Position numbers and translations under genes: made by a program
The notes under the pieces: generated by a model
The model's input: only the letters and a program-made list of their open reading frames with translations
Told to the model about the DNA's origin: nothing
Database searches by the model: none
DNA from: Bacteroidota bacterium
GTDB taxonomy: Bacteria > Bacteroidota > Bacteroidia > Bacteroidales > UBA932
Assembly: GCA_009778375.1 (NCBI GenBank)
Contig: WRJW01000150.1
Coordinates: 1 to 6,645, forward strand
Reading direction: 5' to 3'
DNA: 6,645 bases
Shown: positions 1 through 6,641 of the stretch, piece after piece
How positions within the stretch are numbered: position 1 is the first letter of the stretch
How the letters are laid out: every line of letters begins with the position of its first letter

Positions 1-1166
1 GCGGCCAACCGGCGGACCCCCTCTTCGGCACGCGCTTCGGGCATATAAGAGAAATTGATCCTCAGGGTATTTTTGCCGGAACCGTCGCAGTGGAAGGCTT
101 CGCCCACAATAAAGGCCACATCTTCTTCGATGGCCAATTTAAAGAGGTCGGCAGCGTCGTATTGCTCCGGAAGGGTAACAAACAAAAAGAGCCCCCCCTC
201 AGGTTTAGTCCACGAAACACCCGACGGCATATATTTGTCAAAACAGGCCAGCATATTATCGCGCTTCTTTCGGTAGTTCTCAATGGTGGCTTGCATATTC
301 TGATCCAGATACCCTTTTTCTACATAACGCGCCGCCACGCTTTGGTCAAATACCGGAGCGCAGAGGTCGGTACCCTGCTTGGCAACCGCTATGCGATCAA
401 TAATATCGGGGTGAGCAATAACCCAGCCCAAACGGAATCCGGGTGCAAAAATCTTGGAGAAAGTGCCCAGCGTCACCACCCGCTCCGAATCGTCCAAAGC
501 ATACATCATCGGTTCGGCTTTACCGTCAAAGCGCAACTCTCTATACGGACTGTCTTCCAAAATCAACAGGTCGTGCCTCTTGGCTACTTCAATCACTTCT
601 AAACGCTGCTTTAGGGTCATGGTGATCCCCGAAGGATTTTGAAAATCGGGAATTGCATAGATAAACTTAGGCTTTTTGCCACTGGCAATCAGGGCGCGTA
701 CCACCGTATCGAGCTCCTCGTCTTTGGGAATACCTACCGGACAAGCCTGATAGGCAAAAAACGATTGAAGGGCGCCCAAATAGGAAGGCAATCCGCAAAT
801 CAGGGTATCGCCGGGGTCAAGAAAAATTTTGGAAACTAAATCGATGGCCTGTTGCGAAGAGGTAGTGATCAGGAAATTGTCTTTGGTGACTTTTAACCCT
901 TCCTTTTGATAACGCCGGGCAAGGGCCTCCCTAAGACGGGGATTGCCCTCGGTAGAACCGTACTGAAGTGCGGAAGCCCCCTCCTCTTCCAGGACGTCTT
1001 GCATAATACCTTTTAACTCTTCAATCGGAAAAGTATTGGGATCGGGAAAACCGCCTCCAAAAGAGATCACCTCCGGCCGGGAAGCAAATTTTAACAAATC
1101 GCGGATGGCAGAGCGCCTCATGTTTCGTGCATTGGACGAAAGAATACTGTATAAATCTTTAACCAT
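1..1166 (-). CDS. PLP-dependent aminotransferase, fold type I (LysN/KAT-II/MocR-C-terminal-like), 3' end cut by window
   Basis: Read on the minus strand from the ATG at 1166-1164, the frame stays open for 388 codons to the window edge, so only the last few residues and the stop are missing (relatives are about 395-400 residues). It is a cytosolic fold-type I aminotransferase that would move an amino group between an amino acid and a 2-oxoacid. Visible marks are ISFGGGFPDPNTFP near residue 35, LQYGSTEGNPRLRE near 68, PDFQNPSG with the PLP-contacting Asn177, LEDSPYRELRF with Asp205 and Tyr208, the Schiff-base Lys238 in GTFSKIFAPGFRLGW with phosphate-binding Arg245, and the carboxylate-binding Arg369 in NTLRINFS. 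The pattern resembles alpha-aminoadipate/kynurenine aminotransferases (LysN, KAT II) and the enzyme half of MocR regulators, but no helix-turn-helix domain is present. Substrate cannot be assigned. It is transcribed divergently from the queD operon, from a good Bacteroidota-type promoter just upstream. A run of seven G on the coding strand (around 191-197) is in frame. Confidence 0.93.
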   Translation of the reverse strand, partial: MVKDLYSILSSNARNMRRSAIRDLLKFASRPEVISFGGGFPDPNTFPIEELKGIMQDVLEEEGASALQYGSTEGNPRLREALARRYQKEGLKVTKDNFLITTSSQQAIDLVSKIFLDPGDTLICGLPSYLGALQSFFAYQACPVGIPKDEELDTVVRALIASGKKPKFIYAIPDFQNPSGITMTLKQRLEVIEVAKRHDLLILEDSPYRELRFDGKAEPMMYALDDSERVVTLGTFSKIFAPGFRLGWVIAHPDIIDRIAVAKQGTDLCAPVFDQSVAARYVEKGYLDQNMQATIENYRKKRDNMLACFDKYMPSGVSWTKPEGGLFLFVTLPEQYDAADLFKLAIEEDVAFIVGEAFHCDGSGKNTLRINFSYMPEARAEEGVRRLA

Positions 1167-1185
1167 GATGTTAGATATTTTTTTG

Positions 1186-1217
1186 CAAACTTATAAAATT
1201 ATTAGCATAATGGCAAA
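1186..1217 (-). promoter_or_regulatory. Bacteroidota-type promoter for the aminotransferase gene
   Basis: On the minus strand a TTTG (1217-1214) is followed after 20 bases by TAAGTTTG (1193-1186). This matches the -33 TTTG / -7 TAnnTTTG consensus known for the primary sigma factor of Bacteroides and relatives, with usual spacing. Transcription would start near 1180, giving a very short A-rich leader of about 10-15 bases before the ATG at 1166, with no Shine-Dalgarno sequence. The match is read directly from the sequence; activity is inferred. Confidence 0.6.
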
Positions 1218-1248
1218 TTTAATTACAAATTATTAGAAAGATTCCCTT

Positions 1249-1280
1249 TTTGGATTTTTTTGCGTAGCTTTGAACGTTTG
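1249..1280 (+). promoter_or_regulatory. Candidate promoter of the queD-polA-GT-sigma-rsmG operon
   Basis: Two overlapping readings are possible. TAGCTTTG at 1265-1272 is a perfect TAnnTTTG -7 box but has no TTTG at the normal distance upstream. Alternatively TTTG at 1249-1252 is followed after 20 bases by AACGTTTG at 1273-1280, a -7 box with one mismatch. Either would place the start of transcription roughly 10-20 bases before the queD ATG at 1298, so the leader is short and there is no room for a riboswitch. No Shine-Dalgarno sequence precedes the ATG (local sequence CATTAAG). Confidence 0.45.
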
Positions 1281-1297
1281 TTATCCGACTCATTAAG

Positions 1298-1741
1298 ATG
1301 AATACTGTTCGATTAACCAAAGAGTTCCGGTTTGAGGGCGCCCATGCACTCAAAGGATACCAGGGAAAATGCCGACACCTGCACGGCCATTCCTACCGGT
1401 TGCGGGTCAGCGTTTCGGGCATTCCCAACGACCTTCTTTCTGATCCCATTAACGGAATGGTGATGGATTTTCGCACCCTTAAAGAATTGGTACATAATCT
1501 GATCATCGAACCCTTTGACCACGCCCTGCTGCTGCGTAACGACGCTCCGCTAACCGAGGCCCTTACAGAAACATACCAAAACGTTCTGGTCTTTCCTTTT
1601 CAACCTACCTGCGAGCGGCTCTGCCTTCATTTTGCCGCTCTGCTTGCCCCCGCCATTCCACCGCCTGCACGCCTCTTTAGCCTCAGATTATACGAAACCT
1701 CAAATTCCTTTGCAGAGTGGTTTGCCACAGATAATCTATGA
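1298..1741 (+). CDS. queD: 6-carboxy-5,6,7,8-tetrahydropterin synthase (QueD / PTPS family)
   Basis: A 147-residue protein of the 6-pyruvoyl-tetrahydropterin synthase family. QueD converts 7,8-dihydroneopterin triphosphate to 6-carboxytetrahydropterin, an early cytosolic step towards preQ0 and queuosine in tRNA. The zinc ligands are His16 (FEGAHAL), His29 and His31 (in CRHLHGHSYRL). The catalytic Cys25 sits in the CxxxHGH arrangement of the bacterial QueD form. MVMDFRTLK (about 54-62), the catalytic pair Asp74-His75 (FDHALLL), PTCE (103-106), and Glu133 in LYETSNSFAEW, expected to hold the pterin, are all present, so the enzyme looks intact. The family is usually 115-150 residues, so this one is at the long end. 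It is the first gene of the operon, and its stop overlaps the polA start by ATGA. The queC, queE and folE partners are not in the window, so a role in another pterin pathway cannot be fully excluded. Confidence 0.93.
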   Translation: MNTVRLTKEFRFEGAHALKGYQGKCRHLHGHSYRLRVSVSGIPNDLLSDPINGMVMDFRTLKELVHNLIIEPFDHALLLRNDAPLTEALTETYQNVLVFPFQPTCERLCLHFAALLAPAIPPPARLFSLRLYETSNSFAEWFATDNL

Positions 1742-4383
1742 AAAAACTCTTTCTATTAGACGGTCATGCCCTGATGTACCGCGCCTACTACGCCTTTATC
1801 CGCCGACCCATGATCAACACCAAAGGTTTGGATATGTCGGCAGTATTTGGATTTACCAAAATGCTGATCGATTTGATGGCCAAAGAACAACCTACCCATT
1901 TGGCCGTAGGATTTGATCCGGGAGGCAAAACCTTCAGGCACCTGAACTATGCCCCCTACAAAGCCAACCGTCCCGAACCCCCCGAAGCGATCAAAACCGC
2001 CCTGCCCATGATCCGCCGCCTATTGGAGGCTTATCGCATTCCGATCTATATGGTAGCAGGATTTGAGGCCGACGATGTACTGGGGACATTAGCCAAGGAA
2101 GCAGAGGCAAAAGATTTTGAAGTCTATATGGTTACTCCCGATAAGGACTACGGTCAATTAGTTTCGCCCCATATCTTCCAATATAAGCCCGGTCGTTCGG
2201 GAGAAGAGTGGGAACTTTGGGGAGAAGAGGAGGTCTGCACCAGATACCAAATAGAACGGCCGGAACAGGTGATTGATATTCTGGCGATTCAGGGAGACGT
2301 TTCCGACAATGTTCCCGGTGTGCCCGGAATCGGAGAAGTGGGGGCAAAAAAACTGATATCTACCTACAAAAGCGTCGAGAACCTCTTGGCCCACCTATCC
2401 GAATTGCCCGAAAAACAACGCCACAGTATAGAAGAAAACCTTGAGCAACTAAAGTTATCCAAAGAATTGGTGACGATATGTACGGCCGTTCCTATTACTT
2501 GGGAAGAGACAGATTTTGAAGTGCAAACACCCGACTTCGAAAAATTAAAAGGCTTGTTTAGAGAATATGAATTTAATTCGCTCCGTCTTGGCACAGCCCC
2601 CCCTCGCCCTGCCGCCATTACCTTCAACATTATCGAAGATGAACTGCCGCAAACTGCTGATTTATGCGCTGTAATACCACTCTTTACACCCGATTCAGAT
2701 GCTCCGGAATCGCTTAAAGCATTGGCTGTATGCACTAAGGAACAAGAAGTGCATTGGCTCAACTGCTCCACGGAAAGGATGAGGCAAAAATACCTCCGAG
2801 GCTTTGCCCTCTGGTCAACATCTCCAAATAATACCCTTATCGGGCACAGCCTCAAGCCTCTGCTCAAGCTTTTTCTAAGGGAAGGAATCGTACCGCAATG
2901 CCTCATTCACGATATCGAATTGATGCATTATCTGCTCAATCCCGAACGCTCTCACCAGTTGCAAACCTTAGCCCAAAGTTATTTAAATATCGATTTTCCT
3001 CAGGAAGAAGAACCAAAGCCGAGGCAGGCCTCCCTTTTTGAACCCCTGGAAGAAACTTGGTCTCCCTCTCAAAAAGTCCGGCATTGTTCTGCCGCCTCCG
3101 CAGCCTTTTTGTTGCACCCTCTGCTCGTGCAACAACTAAGAGATCAGGAGTTGGCATCACTCTATACCACCATGGAAATGCCGCTGACCGTTGTGTTGGC
3201 CCAAATGGAATTAGAAGGTATTAAACTCGACATACCCCGCATCAAAGCGTATGGGGCCCAATGCTCGGCAGAATTAACCGACTTGGCGCACCACATCCGT
3301 ACGCTCTGCGGCGAACCACAGCTCAATATTTCATCACCCAAACAATTAGGCATTGTACTCTTTGAAAAACTGCAGTTGGACGCCCACGCCAAACGCACCG
3401 CCGGCAAACAATACGCCACCGACGAAGAGACCCTCTTAGCCCTCTCCGACCGCCATCCCATCATCCCCCTGATTCTGGAATACCGTTCTGTCAGCAAACT
3501 GCTCACTACCTACATAGAGCCGCTTCCCACTTTGGCAAACCCTGTGGACGGACGCATACACACCACTTTTACCCAAGCTCTTACCGCCACAGGCCGGCTC
3601 AGCTCCCAAAAGCCCAACCTCCAAAACATTCCGATCCGGGAAGAACGTGGCAGGGAATTGAGGCGGGTCTTTGTGCCTCGAAGCGAGGAGTATCTTTTAC
3701 TTGCTGCCGACTACTCCCAAATCGAATTGAGGGTAATGGCGCATTTGAGTAAGGATCCCTCTTTTATCCAAGATTTTAAAAGCGGAGCAGATATTCACTT
3801 GGCCACAGCCGCCAAGATTTTTCACTGCCTGCCGGAAGAGGTAACCAAGGAGCAGCGCAACAGAGCCAAAACCGCTAATTTCGGAATCATTTACGGCATC
3901 TCCGCTTTTGGGCTCTCTCAGCGCCTCCGCATTACCCGAGCAGAGGCCAAAGCCTTGATCGAAGAGTATTTTAAAACCTACCCTCAAGTCAAAACCTATA
4001 TCGAAAACCAGATTGAATCGGCCAAGAGCAAAGGATACGTCACCACCCTCTTTGGCCGTCGGAGGTATCTTCCCGATATCCATTCCAAAAATGGGGTAGT
4101 ACGGGGGCTGGCCGAGCGAAATGCCGTAAACGCTCCCATTCAGGGGAGCGCCGCCGACATGATTAAAATAGCCATGACCTCCATCGCCCAAAGAATAGCC
4201 AATCAAAAACTCCGCAGCCGCATGATTTTGCAGGTACACGACGAATTGGTCTTTGATATGTATCAACCCGAAAAGGAAACACTTATGGAAATCGTCAAAA
4301 ACGAGATGGAACAGAGCGCGCGGCTTGATGTTCCGATCATTGCGGATTGTGGAATAGGAGCACATTGGTTAGCAGCACATTAA
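1738..4383 (+). CDS. polA: DNA polymerase I, with an apparently inactive 3'-5' exonuclease domain
   Basis: An 881-residue family A polymerase for gap filling in repair and removal of Okazaki primers. The 5' nuclease domain (about 1-290) has Asp8, Asp60 in GFDPGGKTFRH, Glu110/Asp112/Asp113 in GFEADDVLG, Asp135 and Asp137 in TPDKDYGQL, and Asp187/Asp190 in GDVSDNVPGVPGIGE, so it looks active. The polymerase domain (about 465-881) has motif A DYSQIELR with catalytic Asp658, motif B with Lys711, Phe715 and Tyr719, and motif C QVHDELVF with catalytic Asp835. In between (about 290-460), the proofreading domain keeps fold-like traces (GHSLKPLLKLF near 369, HDIELMHYLLNPE after it). It has no DxE motif, has Leu375 where the E. 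coli Asp424 equivalent should be, and has HCSAA (449-453) in place of YxxxD. Length lies between Thermus (832) and E. coli (928) enzymes. Phe715 at the E. coli Phe762 position predicts discrimination against dideoxynucleotides. The start overlaps the queD stop (ATGA); the next gene begins 1 bp after the stop. Confidence 0.97.
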   Translation: MKKLFLLDGHALMYRAYYAFIRRPMINTKGLDMSAVFGFTKMLIDLMAKEQPTHLAVGFDPGGKTFRHLNYAPYKANRPEPPEAIKTALPMIRRLLEAYRIPIYMVAGFEADDVLGTLAKEAEAKDFEVYMVTPDKDYGQLVSPHIFQYKPGRSGEEWELWGEEEVCTRYQIERPEQVIDILAIQGDVSDNVPGVPGIGEVGAKKLISTYKSVENLLAHLSELPEKQRHSIEENLEQLKLSKELVTICTAVPITWEETDFEVQTPDFEKLKGLFREYEFNSLRLGTAPPRPAAITFNIIEDELPQTADLCAVIPLFTPDSDAPESLKALAVCTKEQEVHWLNCSTERMRQKYLRGFALWSTSPNNTLIGHSLKPLLKLFLREGIVPQCLIHDIELMHYLLNPERSHQLQTLAQSYLNIDFPQEEEPKPRQASLFEPLEETWSPSQKVRHCSAASAAFLLHPLLVQQLRDQELASLYTTMEMPLTVVLAQMELEGIKLDIPRIKAYGAQCSAELTDLAHHIRTLCGEPQLNISSPKQLGIVLFEKLQLDAHAKRTAGKQYATDEETLLALSDRHPIIPLILEYRSVSKLLTTYIEPLPTLANPVDGRIHTTFTQALTATGRLSSQKPNLQNIPIREERGRELRRVFVPRSEEYLLLAADYSQIELRVMAHLSKDPSFIQDFKSGADIHLATAAKIFHCLPEEVTKEQRNRAKTANFGIIYGISAFGLSQRLRITRAEAKALIEEYFKTYPQVKTYIENQIESAKSKGYVTTLFGRRRYLPDIHSKNGVVRGLAERNAVNAPIQGSAADMIKIAMTSIAQRIANQKLRSRMILQVHDELVFDMYQPEKETLMEIVKNEMEQSARLDVPIIADCGIGAHWLAAH

Positions 4384-4384
4384 T

Positions 4385-5500
4385 ATGGATAACCTGATTT
4401 CTTTTTTTAGCCCCGCAGAATGGTATGCCATAGATGCCGCCTTTTTGCTGTTTCTGTTTATCACTCTTTACCAATTTATTGTTTACCAACAGCCGGCCTA
4501 TTCCCGCCATCGAGCCTCCGAACCTGCACCCGATCAGTTGCCTCCGGTTTCTGTACTGTTATGCGTCACCAACGAATACAAACTCCTCAGGCGTATGCTG
4601 CCTCTTCTGTTGGAACAGGATTATCCCTGCTTCGAAGTTATTGTGGTAAACGACAGATCTGAAGATAATTCCGAAATTTTATTACGTATGTTACAGGAGC
4701 ATTACCCTCATTTGCAAGTACGTACTACCCATACCGACGACACTTTTGGAAGGGCTCCTGCTTTGGCTTTAGGTATGGCCATTCGGGCTGCCCAATATGA
4801 CCTCGTGCTCTGTATTGAAGCCCACAGTTATGTCAAAGACCTTTTTTGGATACGCTCCATGGTTTCGGGCTACGGAAACCGCAAGGAATTGGTACTGGGA
4901 CATAACACCCACTATCGTTGTTCCAAATGGATACGTTGCGACTTTTTACAATACGCCCTCCACTATATGGGCAGGGCCGCCATTGGTCGCCCCTATACGG
5001 GCAATGGGGCCAACTTCCTGTTAAAAAAATCGCTCTTCTACGATAATAACGGGCTAAATGTTCGGCTAAGCAGAGATCATTTTCCGGACCGTGTGCTGAT
5101 TGGAGAATTAGCCTCCCGTAAAAACTGTGCCATTTGCGTACAAGCATCGGGGGTTACCCACTCATACCGCAGGTTGGACAAAGCATCGTGGAAACGCTAC
5201 CGAAAAACAGAAAAACGCTCACTCTTCCTGAGTCCCAAACGCACTAAATATCCCATGCTTGCAGAATCTCTTATCAGGTTGGCTTTTTACGGTTGGTGCG
5301 TCGCCTGCCTCTCTGTCTTCTACCCTCGCCTCGAACTCAGTCTTATTTTCGGAGGTCTGCTTTTTTTAAGGCTGCTCTCCGTACTTTTTTTGTATTTGTG
5401 CGTTCGCACTCCTTTAGACGATAAAGGCTTGGCCGTCCCCTATCTTTTTTGGGATATTTTTTCTCCTTTTGTACATATCTACAGAGCTGTCCGACTATGA
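4385..5500 (+). CDS. Membrane-anchored family 2 glycosyltransferase-like protein, with degenerate catalytic motifs
   Basis: A 371-residue protein. An N-terminal hydrophobic segment (about 15-34) is followed by a GT-A-like domain, then two strongly hydrophobic segments (about 296-313 and 318-340) and a semi-hydrophobic tail (about 348-368). PVSVLLCVTNE (54-64) and EVIVVNDRSEDNS (84-96) are the start of a GT2 nucleotide-sugar fold, and TGNGANFLLKKSLF (205-218) matches the acceptor-side G.G.N motif of relatives. As I recall them, Bacteroidota relatives have a TDADC-type DxD after an LxL strand; here it is CIEAHS (Glu145, His147). The usual GDDD-F cluster reads LSRDHF (228-233), the GKK-LAL motif reads GRAPALAL (122-129), and W..QK.RH reads WKRYRK (269-274). 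The family builds polysaccharide or lipid-linked glycans at the inner membrane, but this copy may be inactive or use an unusual site. The start at 4385, 1 bp after the polA stop, fits the operon; it overlaps the sigma gene by ATGA. Sugar and product are unknown. Confidence 0.8.
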   Translation: MDNLISFFSPAEWYAIDAAFLLFLFITLYQFIVYQQPAYSRHRASEPAPDQLPPVSVLLCVTNEYKLLRRMLPLLLEQDYPCFEVIVVNDRSEDNSEILLRMLQEHYPHLQVRTTHTDDTFGRAPALALGMAIRAAQYDLVLCIEAHSYVKDLFWIRSMVSGYGNRKELVLGHNTHYRCSKWIRCDFLQYALHYMGRAAIGRPYTGNGANFLLKKSLFYDNNGLNVRLSRDHFPDRVLIGELASRKNCAICVQASGVTHSYRRLDKASWKRYRKTEKRSLFLSPKRTKYPMLAESLIRLAFYGWCVACLSVFYPRLELSLIFGGLLFLRLLSVLFLYLCVRTPLDDKGLAVPYLFWDIFSPFVHIYRAVRL

Positions 5501-6036
5501 CCCTTGAATATGCTCCCGACGACCGCAGCTTGGTAACGATGGCCTTGCACAAAGATCCTCAGGCTTTTAATCTGTTATTGCAGCGTCACAAAGAAGGCTT
5601 GATTTCCTATATTCAACAACATTTTAATATAGGGAATGCTGTCGAAGATATGGTATTTGTTACTTTTGACAAAGCATTTCGCAAATTGGATGCGTATAAT
5701 CCTCAATTTTCCTTTAGCACCTGGCTCTATTCCATTGCCCACAACAGCTGCATTGACTACGCACGCAAACGTTCTTACGTGGCTTGGTCTGAGTCCGAGG
5801 ATTTCTCAGACCCTAACGATCCGGAAACGGAAATGATAGCCGCTCAGGAGTCAGCCAGGCTCATAGGGTTGATCAACAAACTCAAGCCCATCTACCGTGA
5901 ACCGGCCTGCCTCCGTTTTCTCTGTGATTACGCCTACGAAGATATTGCCCGAGCATTGAACATTCCACTCAATACCCTCAAAATACGTATCCACCGCGCC
6001 AAAGCAATACTCTCTCAATGGATTATAGCATCGTAA
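5497..6036 (+). CDS. Sigma-70 family (ECF-like, region 2 + region 4) RNA polymerase sigma factor
   Basis: A 179-residue two-domain sigma factor that would direct RNA polymerase core to a set of promoters. Region 2 covers about 24-92, with VEDMVFVTFDKAF (49-61), FSTWLYSIAHNSCIDYARKR (73-92) and the typical aromatic and basic residues of the -10-reading helix. An acidic linker (about 98-118) precedes region 4 (about 125-173), with LKPIYREPACLRF and a helix-turn-helix ending IPLNTLKIRIHRAK (156-169). Region 3 is absent, as in group 4 sigma factors. I chose the ATG at 5497, which overlaps the stop of the preceding gene as ATGA. An in-frame ATG at 5449 would add 16 residues read from the preceding gene's coding sequence and not matching the family. 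No anti-sigma factor or transmembrane regulator gene lies next to it; the downstream gene is rsmG. Its regulon and its own control cannot be read from the window. Confidence 0.9.
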   Translation: MTLEYAPDDRSLVTMALHKDPQAFNLLLQRHKEGLISYIQQHFNIGNAVEDMVFVTFDKAFRKLDAYNPQFSFSTWLYSIAHNSCIDYARKRSYVAWSESEDFSDPNDPETEMIAAQESARLIGLINKLKPIYREPACLRFLCDYAYEDIARALNIPLNTLKIRIHRAKAILSQWIIAS

Positions 6037-6641
6037 CTCATTATTTTCCAAGCCTTACACATCTTCAGCAGCAGCAATTGTCCGCTTTGGGCCCCTGCTG
6101 CCAACACTGGAATGCCCACATTAATGTGATCTCCCGAAAAGATATGGATCAATTTTATCTGCACCACGTACTTCATTCCCTTTCCATTGCCAAATTCATA
6201 ACTTTTCCCGCCGGATCTCGTGTATTGGACTTGGGCACGGGCGGAGGTTTTCCGGGCATTCCCTTAGCCATTCTTTTTCCGCAAACCCACTTTTTCCTTT
6301 GCGATTCCATCGCCAAAAAAATCAGAATAGTGCAAGAATTAACCGCCGCGTTAGCGTTAAAAAACGTATCTGCGTTGCACGCTCGGGCAGAAGATATACA
6401 ACAACCATTTGACTTAGCCGTCTCCCGAGCTGTAGCTCCTTTAGCCACCCTTATTTCCTGGGTATGGAACAAAACCAATCAAGGTCTGATTTGCCTCAAA
6501 GGAGGAGATTTGACAATGGAAATCGCCGAATGCACCCTTTTCTCCGGTATCTCCAACGCCCAAATAGAAAAAGTCAATATATCCCAATGGTTTACCGAGA
6601 CCTATTTTGTGGAAAAAAAGATTGTGTATCTGCGCAAATAG
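6018..6641 (+). CDS. rsmG: 16S rRNA (guanine(527)-N7)-methyltransferase RsmG (GidB)
   Basis: A 207-residue SAM-dependent methyltransferase that makes m7G527 in the 530 loop of 16S rRNA; in other bacteria its loss gives low-level streptomycin resistance. The N-terminus (VTHYFPSLT, ALGPCCQHWNAHINVISRKD at about 23-42, HHVLHSL at 49-55) is the conserved form for the phylum and supports the ATG at 6018. The SAM-binding loop is LDLGTGGGFPGIPLAI (70-85), with acidic Asp96 in LCDSIAKK for the ribose, ARAEDIQ (122-128), and SRAVAPL (136-142) with the conserved Arg137, then LKGGDL (160-165). It is full length, and the TAG at 6639-6641 lies four bases before the window end. It overlaps the sigma gene by 19 bases in another frame, with no Shine-Dalgarno sequence, so translation is probably coupled. 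No terminator is visible before the window ends. Confidence 0.96.
   Translation: MDYSIVTHYFPSLTHLQQQQLSALGPCCQHWNAHINVISRKDMDQFYLHHVLHSLSIAKFITFPAGSRVLDLGTGGGFPGIPLAILFPQTHFFLCDSIAKKIRIVQELTAALALKNVSALHARAEDIQQPFDLAVSRAVAPLATLISWVWNKTNQGLICLKGGDLTMEIAECTLFSGISNAQIEKVNISQWFTETYFVEKKIVYLRK

Larger units (their letters stand above)
1167..1297. other. AT-rich divergent intergenic region
   Basis: This 131-bp gap is the only substantial non-coding stretch. It separates the aminotransferase (minus) from the queD operon (plus) and is clearly more AT-rich than the flanking genes. It contains the two promoter candidates listed separately, spaced so that the minus-strand boxes end near 1217 and the plus-strand boxes begin near 1249. 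A weak 5-bp inverted repeat (AATTT/AAATT, 1216-1231) is present but not convincing as an operator. I see no riboswitch, small RNA or terminator hairpin. Confidence 0.75.

Noticed and set aside
90..602. 170-codon open frame on the plus strand
   Set aside because: It lies entirely antisense to the aminotransferase, whose minus-strand product has a complete set of PLP motifs; the antisense peptide has no recognisable domain.
1214..1233. Inverted repeat AATTT/AAATT as a possible operator
   Set aside because: The arms are only 5 bp in a very AT-rich stretch, which is expected by chance.
1036..1236. 66-codon plus-strand frame spanning the aminotransferase 5' end and its promoter
   Set aside because: It overlaps a real gene start and a promoter, and its peptide shows no domain.
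2595..2605. Run of seven C in polA (and a similar run at 191-197 in the aminotransferase) as programmed slippage sites
   Set aside because: Both reading frames continue normally through the runs with family-consistent protein, and no alternative-frame product or downstream stimulatory structure was seen.
2364..2906. 180-codon open frame on the minus strand
   Set aside because: Antisense to the linker and exonuclease-like part of polA, Ser/Arg-rich and without recognisable motifs.
3697..4365. 222-codon open frame on the minus strand
   Set aside because: It is antisense to the most conserved part of polA (motifs A to C); its Gly/Phe-rich peptide is a by-product of polymerase codons.
5449..5496. 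Upstream in-frame ATG (5449) as start of the sigma factor
   Set aside because: It would add 16 residues encoded inside the preceding gene that do not resemble sigma factor N-termini; the ATGA-overlapping start at 5497 fits the operon pattern.
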